NCBI GenBank assembly: GCA_003208885.1
Contig: QCUP01000004.1
Location: forward strand, 1-54,319
Reading direction: 5' to 3'
Source of the DNA: Prochlorococcus sp. AG-679-K21
GTDB lineage: Bacteria; Cyanobacteriota; Cyanobacteriia; PCC-6307; Cyanobiaceae
Length of the DNA stretch: 54,319 bases
Shown piece by piece: positions 46,391-54,319 of the stretch; the first letter of the stretch is position 1, and each line of letters begins with the position of its first letter. A program made the position numbers and the translations under genes. The notes beneath the pieces were generated by a model. The model saw nothing but the letters and a program-made list of their open reading frames with translations. It was not told where the DNA came from and did not search any database.

Positions 46391-46750
46391 ATGTTTGTAA
46401 TGAAATTTTTCTTATTAGCATTTTTCAGTCTTTATCCATTTCTCCAATTAAAAGCATCAACGCCTAAATCTGTAACATGCACTAGGACTGAATATAGGGA
46501 AGAATATATTCCCGGTACAAAATCAAGTCCAGGTTATGTAAGAAATTACGAAATTGATGTGGAAATTCCATGTGGAGGAGAAAAGGCCAAAAATATTGAT
46601 GACAATGACTGTAGTGAGGGATCAGTAATAGGCGGACTCCTTGGAGCGGGAATAGCTCTATCTTCATCTAGAGGCAAAGATAGATTTTGGGCTGTACCAG
46701 CAGGAGGAACAGCTGGTGCTCTTCTTGGATGTCAGGTGGATGGAGGTTAA
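46391..46750 (+). CDS. Small exported glycine-zipper protein
   Basis: A 119-residue protein. Residues 1-22 form a signal peptide (KFFLLAFFSLYPFLQLKAS). A cysteine-containing polar region follows, then a glycine-rich helix pair (GGLLGAGIALSSSRGKDRFWAVPAGGTAGALLGCQ), a glycine-zipper pattern that can insert into membranes. I do not recognise a function. Start ATG 46391 or 46400 are both possible. It is immediately upstream of ruvA: the TAA and the ruvA TTG are adjacent. Confidence 0.72.
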   Translation: MFVMKFFLLAFFSLYPFLQLKASTPKSVTCTRTEYREEYIPGTKSSPGYVRNYEIDVEIPCGGEKAKNIDDNDCSEGSVIGGLLGAGIALSSSRGKDRFWAVPAGGTAGALLGCQVDGG

Positions 46751-47419
46751 TTGATTAGTTGGATAAAGGGAGAATTAGTAAGTTCATGGCAATCTAATAA
46801 TAAATTTTATATTTTAGTAAACTGTCAGGGATTAGGTTATGAAATTCAGACCCTAGAATCAGTAATTTTTGATATCGATACAAATAAGATTTCTGAAAAG
46901 GAAATAATCCTCTGGCTAAAACACATAAAAAAAGAAGATTCTGATATGCTCTTTGGTTTTAACTCCAAGGAGCAAAGAGATTTCTTTACTCAAATTTTAA
47001 GTATTAAAGGTATTGGCTCCCAAATCGGAATGTCTTTATTAAATAAATTTTCTTTAAATCAATTAATTACGGCAATATCTAATAATGACAAAAAATCGAT
47101 TAGTTCTGTTCAAGGTATTGGGCAAAAAATGACTGAACGAATAATCCTTGAATTAAAAAGTAAGGTAATTAATAAAGAAATTGAAAAAGAGAATTTAAAT
47201 AATAATAAATTCTTTGAAGATAATAGAGACTTAGATTCAATTTTTAAAGATATTGATTTAACACTTCAATCTTTAAATTATCCAAAGAAAGAAATTAAAA
47301 ACTTATTTCCAAAACTTATTAATAATATTATAAATACTAAAAATTCGTCTTTTGAAAAAGATTCTATTTCTTTTGAGACCTTATTAAAGGAAGCAATGAA
47401 TTATTTAGATAAACAATAG
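46751..47419 (+). CDS. ruvA: Holliday junction DNA helicase subunit RuvA
   Basis: The tetrameric DNA-binding subunit of the RuvAB branch-migration complex, 222 residues. It has the N-terminal OB fold ending in EKEIILWLKHIKKEDSDMLFGF, the two helix-hairpin-helix units (LSIKGIGSQIGMSLL and SVQGIGQKMTERIILELKSK), and a short C-terminal domain that binds RuvB. The start is TTG, directly after the upstream stop. The linker is Asn/Lys-rich and longer than usual. Confidence 0.94.
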   Translation: MISWIKGELVSSWQSNNKFYILVNCQGLGYEIQTLESVIFDIDTNKISEKEIILWLKHIKKEDSDMLFGFNSKEQRDFFTQILSIKGIGSQIGMSLLNKFSLNQLITAISNNDKKSISSVQGIGQKMTERIILELKSKVINKEIEKENLNNNKFFEDNRDLDSIFKDIDLTLQSLNYPKKEIKNLFPKLINNIINTKNSSFEKDSISFETLLKEAMNYLDKQ

Positions 47420-47470
47420 TAGTTATTTAGACCAATAACGTAGTAAAATATTTATACGTAGACAAATTCA

Positions 47471-47740
47471 ATGACTCTCAATACAGCGGAAAAACAAAAA
47501 CTTATTGAATCGCATCAAGTACATGCTACAGATACAGGATCTGTTGAGGTTCAAGTTGCTATGCTTTCCGAAAGAATTTCAAAATTAAGTGACCATTTAC
47601 AAGGAAATATTCATGATTATGCATCAAGACAAGGCCTATTAAAGATGATAGGTAAAAGAAAAAGATTATTATCATATATAAAAGCTAAGAACCCCCAAAG
47701 CTATCAAGATCTTATTAAAAAAATTGGAATCAGAGGATGA
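47471..47740 (+). CDS. rpsO: 30S ribosomal protein S15
   Basis: A primary 16S-binding protein of the platform. The 89 residues are standard, with [52 protein letters not shown] and an ordinary C-terminus. A 51-base gap with a short inverted repeat (ACGTA 47438-47442 and TACGT 47455-47459) precedes it. S15 represses its own mRNA in many bacteria, but I do not see a recognisable pseudoknot here. Confidence 0.97.
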   Translation: MTLNTAEKQKLIESHQVHATDTGSVEVQVAMLSERISKLSDHLQGNIHDYASRQGLLKMIGKRKRLLSYIKAKNPQSYQDLIKKIGIRG

Positions 47741-47749
47741 TTTCCATTA

Positions 47750-48196
47750 ATGAAAAAAAAACAAGCTAAAAAGAAAAATCTTCCAAAAAAGAAAAAAATA
47801 TCTGAGGTTGATGCCTTTAGAAATATTGAAAAAAAAGTTACCACACCAACCTCCAAGACTAAACAATCTAGCGGCATACCAAAATATGTTGCTGACAGGA
47901 TGGCTAAAAGAATTTTTTTTACGGCTGGAATACCAACAATTATGGGTATGTCTGTATTTGTTATAAGTTATATAATTGTCACAAGAAATATTGCTGAAAT
48001 TCCTCCTTCTTCAACAATAGCAATATCAGCATTATTCTTCTTATTGGGACTAGGAGGTTTAAGTTATGGGATATTATCTGCTAGTTGGGATAAAGAACCA
48101 GGAAGTTTTTTTGGTGTAGAGAATATCCCATTGAATATTGAGAGAGCAAAGGCTGCTTTTAAACCAGCATCTCAAAACTTTGATGAGAAAAAGTAA
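47750..48196 (+). CDS. PAM68-family photosystem assembly protein (DUF3464)
   Basis: A membrane protein of 148 residues: a very Lys-rich N-terminus of about 50 residues, then two transmembrane helices (GIPTIMGMSVFVISYIIVT and STIAISALFFLLGLGGLSYG), and the conserved ASWDKEPGSFFGVENIPLNIERAK segment. PAM68 supports photosystem II assembly in plants and cyanobacteria. It follows rpsO by 9 bases and is convergent with dnaE. The family link is from memory, but the C-terminal segment is distinctive. Confidence 0.9.
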   Translation: MKKKQAKKKNLPKKKKISEVDAFRNIEKKVTTPTSKTKQSSGIPKYVADRMAKRIFFTAGIPTIMGMSVFVISYIIVTRNIAEIPPSSTIAISALFFLLGLGGLSYGILSASWDKEPGSFFGVENIPLNIERAKAAFKPASQNFDEKK

Positions 48197-48197
48197 C

Positions 48198-51100
48198 TTA
48201 TGCAATCAAAGATTTCAAATTTACTTGAAAAGATTTATCAGAGAGTAATTTCGAAACACCGTGTATATCTCCAACACAAAATTGATCTCCAAACTTAACA
48301 TAGGTTATTGATTCATTATTCCTAACAGCTGCTAATACCGGAATTTTAATTCCACATTTATCTCTATCTGGTTTAAATTTAACTAAGCAATCTCTTATTG
48401 TGTTTTGAACCCTTATATCTGAGGCTTGGGAACTATCAAGGTCAATAACAAGTAACTTTAAGTTATCAATTTCTCTACAATCATCAATAATTAATTGGGT
48501 CTTATCACTTTTTTTATCAATGGTGCCCCAAACTAATAATCTGGTATCAGTAAGTAAAAATTCAGATAATCTACAATATGTTTTAGGGAATACTATTGCC
48601 TCGCAACTTCCAGAAAGATCTTCTAGTTGAACAATAGCCATTCTGTCTCCTTTTCTTGTAGTAATTTGCTTTAATTCAGGAATCATACCAACCAAAGATA
48701 CTTTCGTTCTGTCGTGGGAGTTTTCTAATTGAGAGATACCTATAGGAGAAACAAGTTTAGCTTGCTTTGCAAGATGCTTTAAAGGATGATCTGATAAATA
48801 AAAACCTAAAAGTTGCTTTTCTAATTTAAGCTTTTCAATTAAGGAATAATCTTCCACTTTAGATCCTTGAGATAAAGAAAATTCTTTATTATCATTTTTA
48901 CTAATTGAATCGAATAAATTCCCTTGTCCAGAGATCCGATCACGATTCCGAGACGAAGCCCATTCCATTACATATTCAAGGTCGGAAAATAGTTGAGCTC
49001 TATTATTATTTTCAGAAAATTCATCAAGGGCTCCACAATGAATCAAAGATTCGATATTCCTTTTATTCAAAATATTAGAAGGTAAACGATCACATAAATC
49101 TGAAAATGATTTAAAAATTCCAAGTTTATTACGATTCTCTATTATGTTTCTTATGGCTGAATCTCCTAGATTTTTAATAGCAGATAATCCAAATAAAATC
49201 TGATCTTTTTTAATAGTAAAATCAATTCCCGATAAATTTATACTTGGTGAAATGACTTCGATTCCCATTGAATAACAATTAGAAATATATCTCTGCATTT
49301 TGTCACTTGAACCAGCATTAACACTTAGAAGAGAAGCCATATAAGCTACTGGATAGTGTGCTTTTAAAAAAGCAGTTTGGTAAGTGACAGCTCCATATGC
49401 CGTGGAATGACTTTTATTAAAACAATATTCAGCGAACAAAACCATTTGATCAAAAAGATCATTTGCAATTTTTTTATCTACGCCTTTTTTACAGGATCCC
49501 TCAATGAAAATATTACGATGTTTAACCATCTCAGATACTTTTTTCTTTCCCATTGCTCTGCGTAATAGGTCAGCATCCCCAAGGGAATAGCCTGCTAAAT
49601 CTTGAGCAATTTTCATGATTTGCTCTTGATAAACCATTATTCCGTAAGTTTCAGTGAGAATGGATTCAATGAAAGGGTGAGGAAAATCTATTCTTTCACT
49701 CCCATTTTTTCTATTGATAAACTTTGGTATTAGACCAGCATCAAGAGGGCCAGGCCTATATAAAGCCAAAATAGAAGATATATCCTCGAGAGAATTTGGC
49801 TTAAAGTCTTTAACAACTTGTTTCATCCCAGATGATTCCAGTTGAAAGATGCCTTCTAAATCTCCTCTTCCAATAAGATCAAAAGTTTTATTATCATTTG
49901 CAGGTAATTCATCGATATTAATTTTTTTTCCTGTGGAAGTTTCTATTAAAGATATTGTCTTATCTATCATTGTGAGATTTTTAAGGCCTAAGAAGTCCAT
50001 TTTTAATAAACCTAATGATTCAATATCATCCATTGAATATTGTGTAATTATTTGTCCTTCATTATTCCTCTGCAGTGGTACGAGCATATCTAAAGGATCA
50101 GAGGCAATAACAACTCCTGCTGCGTGAACACCATAAGTTTTATTAGTTCCTTCAATTCTCAATGCCAAATCAACCCATCTTTTAACCTTAATATCTTTTA
50201 AATATTTATCCCTAAATTCTGGGCTAGGGGATTTATTATCAATCATTTCATTAAGTTTATAAGGCTTTCCCCTTACAACTGGTATTAACTTAGCCAATTT
50301 ATCCGATTCCCCATAAGGGATATCAAGAACTCTAGCAACGTCCTTTAATACTGCTTTCGATGTCATTTTATTAAAGGTTATTATTTGCGCAACTTTATCC
50401 TCTCCATATCTTTTAGTTACATAATCAATAACTTCATTTCTCCTGTCAATACAAAAATCTGTATCAATATCAGGCATAGATTTTCTTGCTGGATTTAAGA
50501 ATCTCTCAAACAATAAACCATGTTTAACTGGATCAATGTTTGTAATTTGAAGTGCATATGCTACGAGAGAACCTGCAGCGGAGCCTCGCCCTGGGCCAAC
50601 AGGTATAGAACTATCTCTAGCAAATTTTATATAATCCCAAACAACTAAGAAATAGTCTGGGAAACCCATATCATCTATTATTTTTAATTCTGAGGTTAAC
50701 CTTTTCTTATAAGTTTCATCAACTTCATCGAAATTAGTTTTATTAAGTCTAATTAAAAGACCCTGCTTAGTTATTTTCGTCAAAAAGGACAAGGAGTCTT
50801 TCTCTTCTTTTAAAGGAAATTTTGGCATTCTATATGTACCAAACAACTCGAATTCCTCAATCTTTTGTGACACCTCAACGGTATTATTTATTGCTTCTTT
50901 AATAGATTCTTTATCAATATGATCATTGAAAAGTCTAAGCATTTCATCTTCACTTTTAATATATTCTGTTCCCGTATATCTCAATCTCTTTTCATCACTT
51001 ATTAATTTCCCAGTAAGAACACAAAGTAAGGCATCATGAGCTTCAACATCCATGTTTGAAATGTAATGAGCATCATTAGTAGCGATAACTTTAATTTTGT

Positions 51101-51695
51101 GCTCTTTACCGATTCTTATTAATTCAACATTAACAATTCTATCTTCAATAGAACCATGATCTTGTATTTCCAAATAAAAATCATCTCCGAATAATTTCTT
51201 ATACCAAACAGCAGTATTCTCAGCGACATCAATTCTACCTTTTAAGATTGCTTGAGGAATTTCTCCACCTAAACAGGCTGTTGAAATAATAAGACCGTCA
51301 TTATATTTTTTCAAAAGAGATTTATCAATACAAGGTCTAGAAAAGATACCTCTACCCCTCATACCATTAAGATGGCTAATTGTCGTTAACTTTACAAGAT
51401 TCTTATAACCTGTATGATTTTTGGCTAATACGACCAAATGGTATCTTTTTTCCTTTTTTGGCTGTGGATCATCAATGGAACCATTGATAATATACATTTC
51501 ATTACCAATAATTGGTTTAATACCCTTACTTTTGCATTTTTTTACTAAATCAAGAACACCATACATTACTCCATGATCGGTCAAGGCAATTGAATCCATT
51601 CCAAGTTCAGAAGCCCTATCAACAATTTTAGAAACTTGACTTGCTCCATCTAGAAGGCTGTAATCGCTATGATTATGAAGTGGAACAAATCCCAT
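48198..51695 (-). CDS. dnaE: DNA polymerase III alpha subunit
   Basis: The replicative polymerase, 1165 residues in one open frame. The N-terminal PHP domain starts VPLHNHSDYSLLDG. The catalytic aspartates are in PDIDTDFC near residues 406-412. The tandem HhH/OB C-terminal region includes VSLVGMIPELKQITTRKGDRMAIVQLED. It is uninterrupted at the usual cyanobacterial split-intein site near YCFNKSHSTAYG, so this organism does not use the DnaE-N/DnaE-C trans-splicing found in Synechocystis. Confidence 0.98.
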   Translation of the reverse strand: MGFVPLHNHSDYSLLDGASQVSKIVDRASELGMDSIALTDHGVMYGVLDLVKKCKSKGIKPIIGNEMYIINGSIDDPQPKKEKRYHLVVLAKNHTGYKNLVKLTTISHLNGMRGRGIFSRPCIDKSLLKKYNDGLIISTACLGGEIPQAILKGRIDVAENTAVWYKKLFGDDFYLEIQDHGSIEDRIVNVELIRIGKEHKIKVIATNDAHYISNMDVEAHDALLCVLTGKLISDEKRLRYTGTEYIKSEDEMLRLFNDHIDKESIKEAINNTVEVSQKIEEFELFGTYRMPKFPLKEEKDSLSFLTKITKQGLLIRLNKTNFDEVDETYKKRLTSELKIIDDMGFPDYFLVVWDYIKFARDSSIPVGPGRGSAAGSLVAYALQITNIDPVKHGLLFERFLNPARKSMPDIDTDFCIDRRNEVIDYVTKRYGEDKVAQIITFNKMTSKAVLKDVARVLDIPYGESDKLAKLIPVVRGKPYKLNEMIDNKSPSPEFRDKYLKDIKVKRWVDLALRIEGTNKTYGVHAAGVVIASDPLDMLVPLQRNNEGQIITQYSMDDIESLGLLKMDFLGLKNLTMIDKTISLIETSTGKKINIDELPANDNKTFDLIGRGDLEGIFQLESSGMKQVVKDFKPNSLEDISSILALYRPGPLDAGLIPKFINRKNGSERIDFPHPFIESILTETYGIMVYQEQIMKIAQDLAGYSLGDADLLRRAMGKKKVSEMVKHRNIFIEGSCKKGVDKKIANDLFDQMVLFAEYCFNKSHSTAYGAVTYQTAFLKAHYPVAYMASLLSVNAGSSDKMQRYISNCYSMGIEVISPSINLSGIDFTIKKDQILFGLSAIKNLGDSAIRNIIENRNKLGIFKSFSDLCDRLPSNILNKRNIESLIHCGALDEFSENNNRAQLFSDLEYVMEWASSRNRDRISGQGNLFDSISKNDNKEFSLSQGSKVEDYSLIEKLKLEKQLLGFYLSDHPLKHLAKQAKLVSPIGISQLENSHDRTKVSLVGMIPELKQITTRKGDRMAIVQLEDLSGSCEAIVFPKTYCRLSEFLLTDTRLLVWGTIDKKSDKTQLIIDDCREIDNLKLLVIDLDSSQASDIRVQNTIRDCLVKFKPDRDKCGIKIPVLAAVRNNESITYVKFGDQFCVGDIHGVSKLLSDKSFQVNLKSLIA

Positions 51696-51773
51696 ATTTA
51701 ACCGATTTATATTTATAAGATAGAGAATATTTTGAAAAATTCTATATTTTACTAATACAAATTAATTATTAAT

Positions 51774-53228
51774 TCAAATTTCAATATTAGGTTTCCGATT
51801 CATAACTTCAGCATCCTTTTCAAATATATTTGCAACATTCAATATTCGATGCTCCTCCAAAACATTTCCGATTAATTGAAGACCGATAGGTAAGCCTTTT
51901 TTATCAAATCCACACGGGATACTGATAGCTGGGAGTCCAGCAAGATTTACTGGAACAGTTAAAAGATCAGACAAATACATCGATAATGGGTCATTTACAA
52001 AATCTCCTTTAAAGAATGCAGTTGTAGGACATGTGGGGGTTAATAAGATATCAACTTCCTTAAAAGCAGTATCAAAATCTTTTCTAATTAAGGTTCTTAC
52101 TTTCTGAGCTTTCTTGTAATAAGCATCACTATATCCAGCGGACAAAGCATAGGTACCAATCAAAATTCTTCTTTGTACCTCATCACCAAATCCTTCAGCT
52201 CTACTCTTAGATGTCATTTCTAATAAATTAGAGTCACCTTCTGATCTGTATCCATATTTAACCCCATCATATCTTGCTAAATTAGCTGAAGCCTCACATG
52301 GAGCAATAACATAATATGTTGCTATACCATCATTAAATCTTGGACACTTTATGTCATGAATTTCAGCACCCAAAGATCTGAATCTCTCTATACCGGATAA
52401 AACTGATTCCTTGACCTCAGGATCAAGACCTGGATGATCAAAACATTCTTCGATAATGCCTATTTTAATACCTTTAATAGATTTATCTAAATCAGACAAG
52501 TAATTAGGGACTGGTTTATCGAGACATGTTGAATCTAGGTTATCCTTGCCAGAAATTGAATAAAGGATCTCAGCAGCATCTGAAACAGTATTTGTAATTG
52601 GACCTATTTGATCTAGAGAACTTGCAAATGCAATTAACCCCCATCTGCTTACTCTTCCATAGGTTGGTTTAAGCCCTACAACTCCACAAAAAGATGCTGG
52701 CTGTCTTATGGAGCCTCCTGTATCTGATCCGATAGCGGCTAAGCATAAACCTGCTGCTACTGAAGCGGCACTACCACCAGAACTTCCGCCAGGAACTCTA
52801 TTTACATCCCATGGATTTGATGTCGTACCAAATACGGAAGTCTCAGTAGAACTTCCCATTGCAAATTCGTCTAAATTAGTTTTCCCTAAGCAAATACCAC
52901 CTGATGACCATAGTTTATTTGAAACAGAAGACTCGTATGGAGATACAAAGTCTTTAAGCATTTTACTTGAACAAGATGTAACAACTCCTTTCGTACAAAT
53001 ATTATCTTTTATCGCAATTGGTAATCCTGCAAGGGGAGGAAGTTGTTGATTATTAGTAATTAATTTATCTATATTTTCAGATTGAGAATTAGCAATTTTT
53101 TTTGTTAGACAAGTATAAGCATTTATTTTTGGATTTAATAAATCTATTTTTAAAAAGAATTCATTAACTAATTCTTTAACTGAAGCATTTCCACTTTTAA
53201 TTTCCTTTCGAAAAGAATTAAAGTTCAT
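51774..53228 (-). CDS. gatA: Aspartyl/glutamyl-tRNA amidotransferase subunit A
   Basis: Amidates misacylated Glu-tRNA(Gln) in the GatCAB complex and generates the ammonia. The 484 residues are full length. The amidase triad is K74 (IAIKDN), S149 (PGGSSGGS) and S173 ([10 protein letters not shown]), spaced as in known GatA (Lys to cis-Ser 75, to nucleophile Ser 24). gatB and gatC are not in the window. The upstream DUF1816 gene ends 32 bases away. Confidence 0.97.
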   Translation of the reverse strand: MNFNSFRKEIKSGNASVKELVNEFFLKIDLLNPKINAYTCLTKKIANSQSENIDKLITNNQQLPPLAGLPIAIKDNICTKGVVTSCSSKMLKDFVSPYESSVSNKLWSSGGICLGKTNLDEFAMGSSTETSVFGTTSNPWDVNRVPGGSSGGSAASVAAGLCLAAIGSDTGGSIRQPASFCGVVGLKPTYGRVSRWGLIAFASSLDQIGPITNTVSDAAEILYSISGKDNLDSTCLDKPVPNYLSDLDKSIKGIKIGIIEECFDHPGLDPEVKESVLSGIERFRSLGAEIHDIKCPRFNDGIATYYVIAPCEASANLARYDGVKYGYRSEGDSNLLEMTSKSRAEGFGDEVQRRILIGTYALSAGYSDAYYKKAQKVRTLIRKDFDTAFKEVDILLTPTCPTTAFFKGDFVNDPLSMYLSDLLTVPVNLAGLPAISIPCGFDKKGLPIGLQLIGNVLEEHRILNVANIFEKDAEVMNRKPNIEI

Positions 53229-53260
53229 ATCAAAATCGAGAATTTAGATTAAATAAGGTA

Positions 53261-53476
53261 TCAAACAGTTAACGGTTCCTCTTTATTACATCTAACAATA
53301 TTATGTTTAATATCTGTTGAACCCTCATCTGACAGATCCGAAAGAAATCTTTCTAGATTTTCACTAAGACTACGTTTTGTGAGAAATGGACCATACCAAT
53401 AAGTTGCAGAAGGTGTTCCAGTCTCAACTTTTGCCCACCAGGCTAAACCAAGTTTGTTACCTAAATTTCTAATCAA
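53261..53476 (-). CDS. DUF1816 domain protein
   Basis: A 71-residue soluble protein with the DUF1816 pattern: AWWAKVETGTPSATYWYGPF followed by LERFLSDLSDEGSTDIKHNIVRC. The family is small, largely cyanobacterial and has no established function; some members occur near phycobilisome-linker-like proteins. The start is TTG. Upstream codons in frame reach a TGA with no ATG or GTG. It is on the same strand as gatA, 32 bases upstream of it. Confidence 0.75.
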   Translation of the reverse strand: MIRNLGNKLGLAWWAKVETGTPSATYWYGPFLTKRSLSENLERFLSDLSDEGSTDIKHNIVRCNKEEPLTV

Positions 53477-53535
53477 TTTTTTTGGCCACTTTGAAGACCA
53501 TCAATTCTTGTTAAATTCTATACAATTTTTTACTG

Positions 53536-53622
53536 ATTATTCAAGTAATGTCGTTAATTAAATAAATATATTGATATAACGATAAATAAATATTCATAAT
53601 CAAGAACTTTTACTTGAATAAT
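53536..53622. repeat. 13-bp perfect inverted repeat with nested 6-bp repeat
   Basis: ATTATTCAAGTAA (53536-53548) and TTACTTGAATAAT (53610-53622) form a perfect 13-bp inverted repeat. Nested inside are TCGTTA (53551-53556) and TAACGA (53577-53582). The element is in the 150-base gap behind rlmB, 4 bases after its stop, and holds no reading frame over 18 codons. No T-run follows either arm in the transcribed direction, so it is not a plain terminator. It could be a structured RNA or a 3'-end hairpin. Confidence 0.7.
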
Positions 53623-53626
53623 TAAG

Positions 53627-54319
53627 TTAATTATTTGATATGTAACATAAGGAAATAGCGGCTGCTACAGAGGCATTTAAGCTCGAAGTTTTCCCCTTAA
53701 GAGGAATTTTAAGTAAATAATCACATTTTTTTTGAACTAGCAAAGAGATTCCTTTATTTTCAGCTCCAACGATTACAAGAAATGGGGCTTTTTCCTTAAA
53801 TTCTGAAATAGAAACTTGACCTTCTCCAGATAATCCAATAATGATAAAACCCTTTTTCTTTAATTCATCAATAGCTCTATTTAGATTTACAACTCTACTT
53901 ACAGGTATATGCTCTAAAGCTCCAGCGGCAACTTTTGCAACAGTTCCAGTTAAACCAGCAGATCTTCTTTGAGGAACAATAATACCTTTGCAATCAAAAG
54001 CTTCTGCTGATCTAATAATAGCACCAAAGTTATGAGGATCTGTCACACCGTCCAAGGCAACAATAATAGGATTAGAAGATTTACTTTTAGATAGATCAAT
54101 TAACTTTTCTAAAGAAATTGACTGAGTAGAAGCAAGCTGTAAAGCAACTCCTTGATGCACAGCTCCTGATGTTAGTTGAGATAGTCTAGACCATGTGACT
54201 TCTTCTATTAAAACGCCCTTGGACTTAAGATCTTTTAATAATAGATAAAACTTTTCAGAAGAAAAAATTTCGGGAGTACACCAAACTCTATTAATTGGTC
54301 TTTCACTATTTAAAGCAGC
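53627..54319 (-). CDS. rlmB: 23S rRNA 2'-O-ribose methyltransferase, RlmB/TrmH family (5' end outside window)
   Basis: A SPOUT-fold methyltransferase. The knot motifs are IIVALDGVTDPHNFGAIIRSAEAF, APFLVIVGAENKGISLLVQKKCD and LKGKTSSLNASVAAAISL, of the TrmH/RlmB type. The frame is open to the right edge without a stop, and the encoded residues (about 53, including RVWCTPEIFSSEKFYLLLKD and EEVTWSRLSQLTSGAVHQG) form the substrate-binding N-terminal domain. The internal GTG at 54160 is therefore not the start. RlmB rather than another TrmH paralogue is probable but not certain. Confidence 0.9.
   Translation of the reverse strand, partial: AALNSERPINRVWCTPEIFSSEKFYLLLKDLKSKGVLIEEVTWSRLSQLTSGAVHQGVALQLASTQSISLEKLIDLSKSKSSNPIIVALDGVTDPHNFGAIIRSAEAFDCKGIIVPQRRSAGLTGTVAKVAAGALEHIPVSRVVNLNRAIDELKKKGFIIIGLSGEGQVSISEFKEKAPFLVIVGAENKGISLLVQKKCDYLLKIPLKGKTSSLNASVAAAISLCYISNN

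Noticed and set aside
47438-47459. ACGTA...TACGT inverted repeat before rpsO as an S15 autoregulatory pseudoknot
   Set aside because: Arms of only 5 bp in AT-rich DNA, and no pseudoknot pattern could be built by eye.
49377-49565. Plus-strand frame inside dnaE
   Set aside because: It lies opposite a conserved polymerase region and has no start signal or family match.
1-54319. CRISPR array, insertion sequence, prophage or transfer-island signs
   Set aside because: No regularly spaced repeats, transposase, integrase or phage genes were seen; gene content and composition are uniform across the window.

Overview
The window is a compact, very AT-rich (roughly 30% GC by eye) bacterial chromosome segment. 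It carries about 60 protein genes and one tRNA, with no intergenic gap above 300 bases. Its gene set points to a marine picocyanobacterium, most likely a high-light-adapted Prochlorococcus. It has photosystem genes psaK and psb28, cyanobacterial families (DUF3110, DUF3082, DUF2499/DUF3593, DUF1816, PAM68, GUN4), a DnaK3/J-protein pair, a contiguous dnaE and a glnA with a Phe at the usual adenylylation-Tyr motif. That placement rests on remembered family content; no database was searched.

Layout. 1-7.3 kb: purN (cut by the left edge), argC, ribBA, a cyclophilin, DUF3110 and the J-protein/dnaK pair. 7.5-13.9 kb: tRNA-Ser(GGA), ferredoxin, an inositol-monophosphatase family enzyme, hisZ, htpG, rpmB, an exported PrxQ, the DUF2499/DUF3593 membrane pair and psaK. 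13.9-24.3 kb: dxs, ilvA, scpB, a YggT protein, a MazG-like protein, pyk, a MacB-like permease, bioY, lspA and a membrane GTPase with DUF697. 24.2-31.8 kb: a PLP decarboxylase coupled to a hidden 59-residue membrane protein, tadA, a class V aminotransferase, glnA with a clear terminator, a methyltransferase, a small conserved protein, a GHKL anti-sigma-like kinase and a GUN4 protein. 31.8-40.3 kb: mnmH, psb28 and an AI-2E family permease, then a minus-strand run rsmA-ispE-DUF3082-(31-residue ORF)-pdhB-secD-secF-(60-residue ORF). 40.3-45.4 kb: a small unknown protein, rlmH, a LexA-box-preceded umuD-umuC operon with a linked HExxH protein, and dnaG. 45.5-54.3 kb: a DMT transporter, a glycine-zipper protein, ruvA, rpsO, PAM68, dnaE, gatA, DUF1816 and rlmB (cut by the right edge).

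Most content is ordinary housekeeping: replication and repair (dnaE, dnaG, ruvA, umuDC), protein folding and export (dnaK, htpG, secDF, lspA), isoprenoid synthesis (dxs, ispE), amino-acid and nitrogen metabolism (argC, hisZ, ilvA, glnA) and photosynthesis. The parts most worth a second look are: (1) a 31-residue single-helix membrane ORF in the DUF3082-pdhB gap; (2) a 59-residue membrane ORF whose start shares a base with the upstream stop (TGATG); (3) an uncharacterised HExxH...ExxA protein directly behind umuDC, under a near-perfect cyanobacterial LexA box; and (4) a 13-bp perfect inverted repeat with a nested second repeat just behind rlmB.
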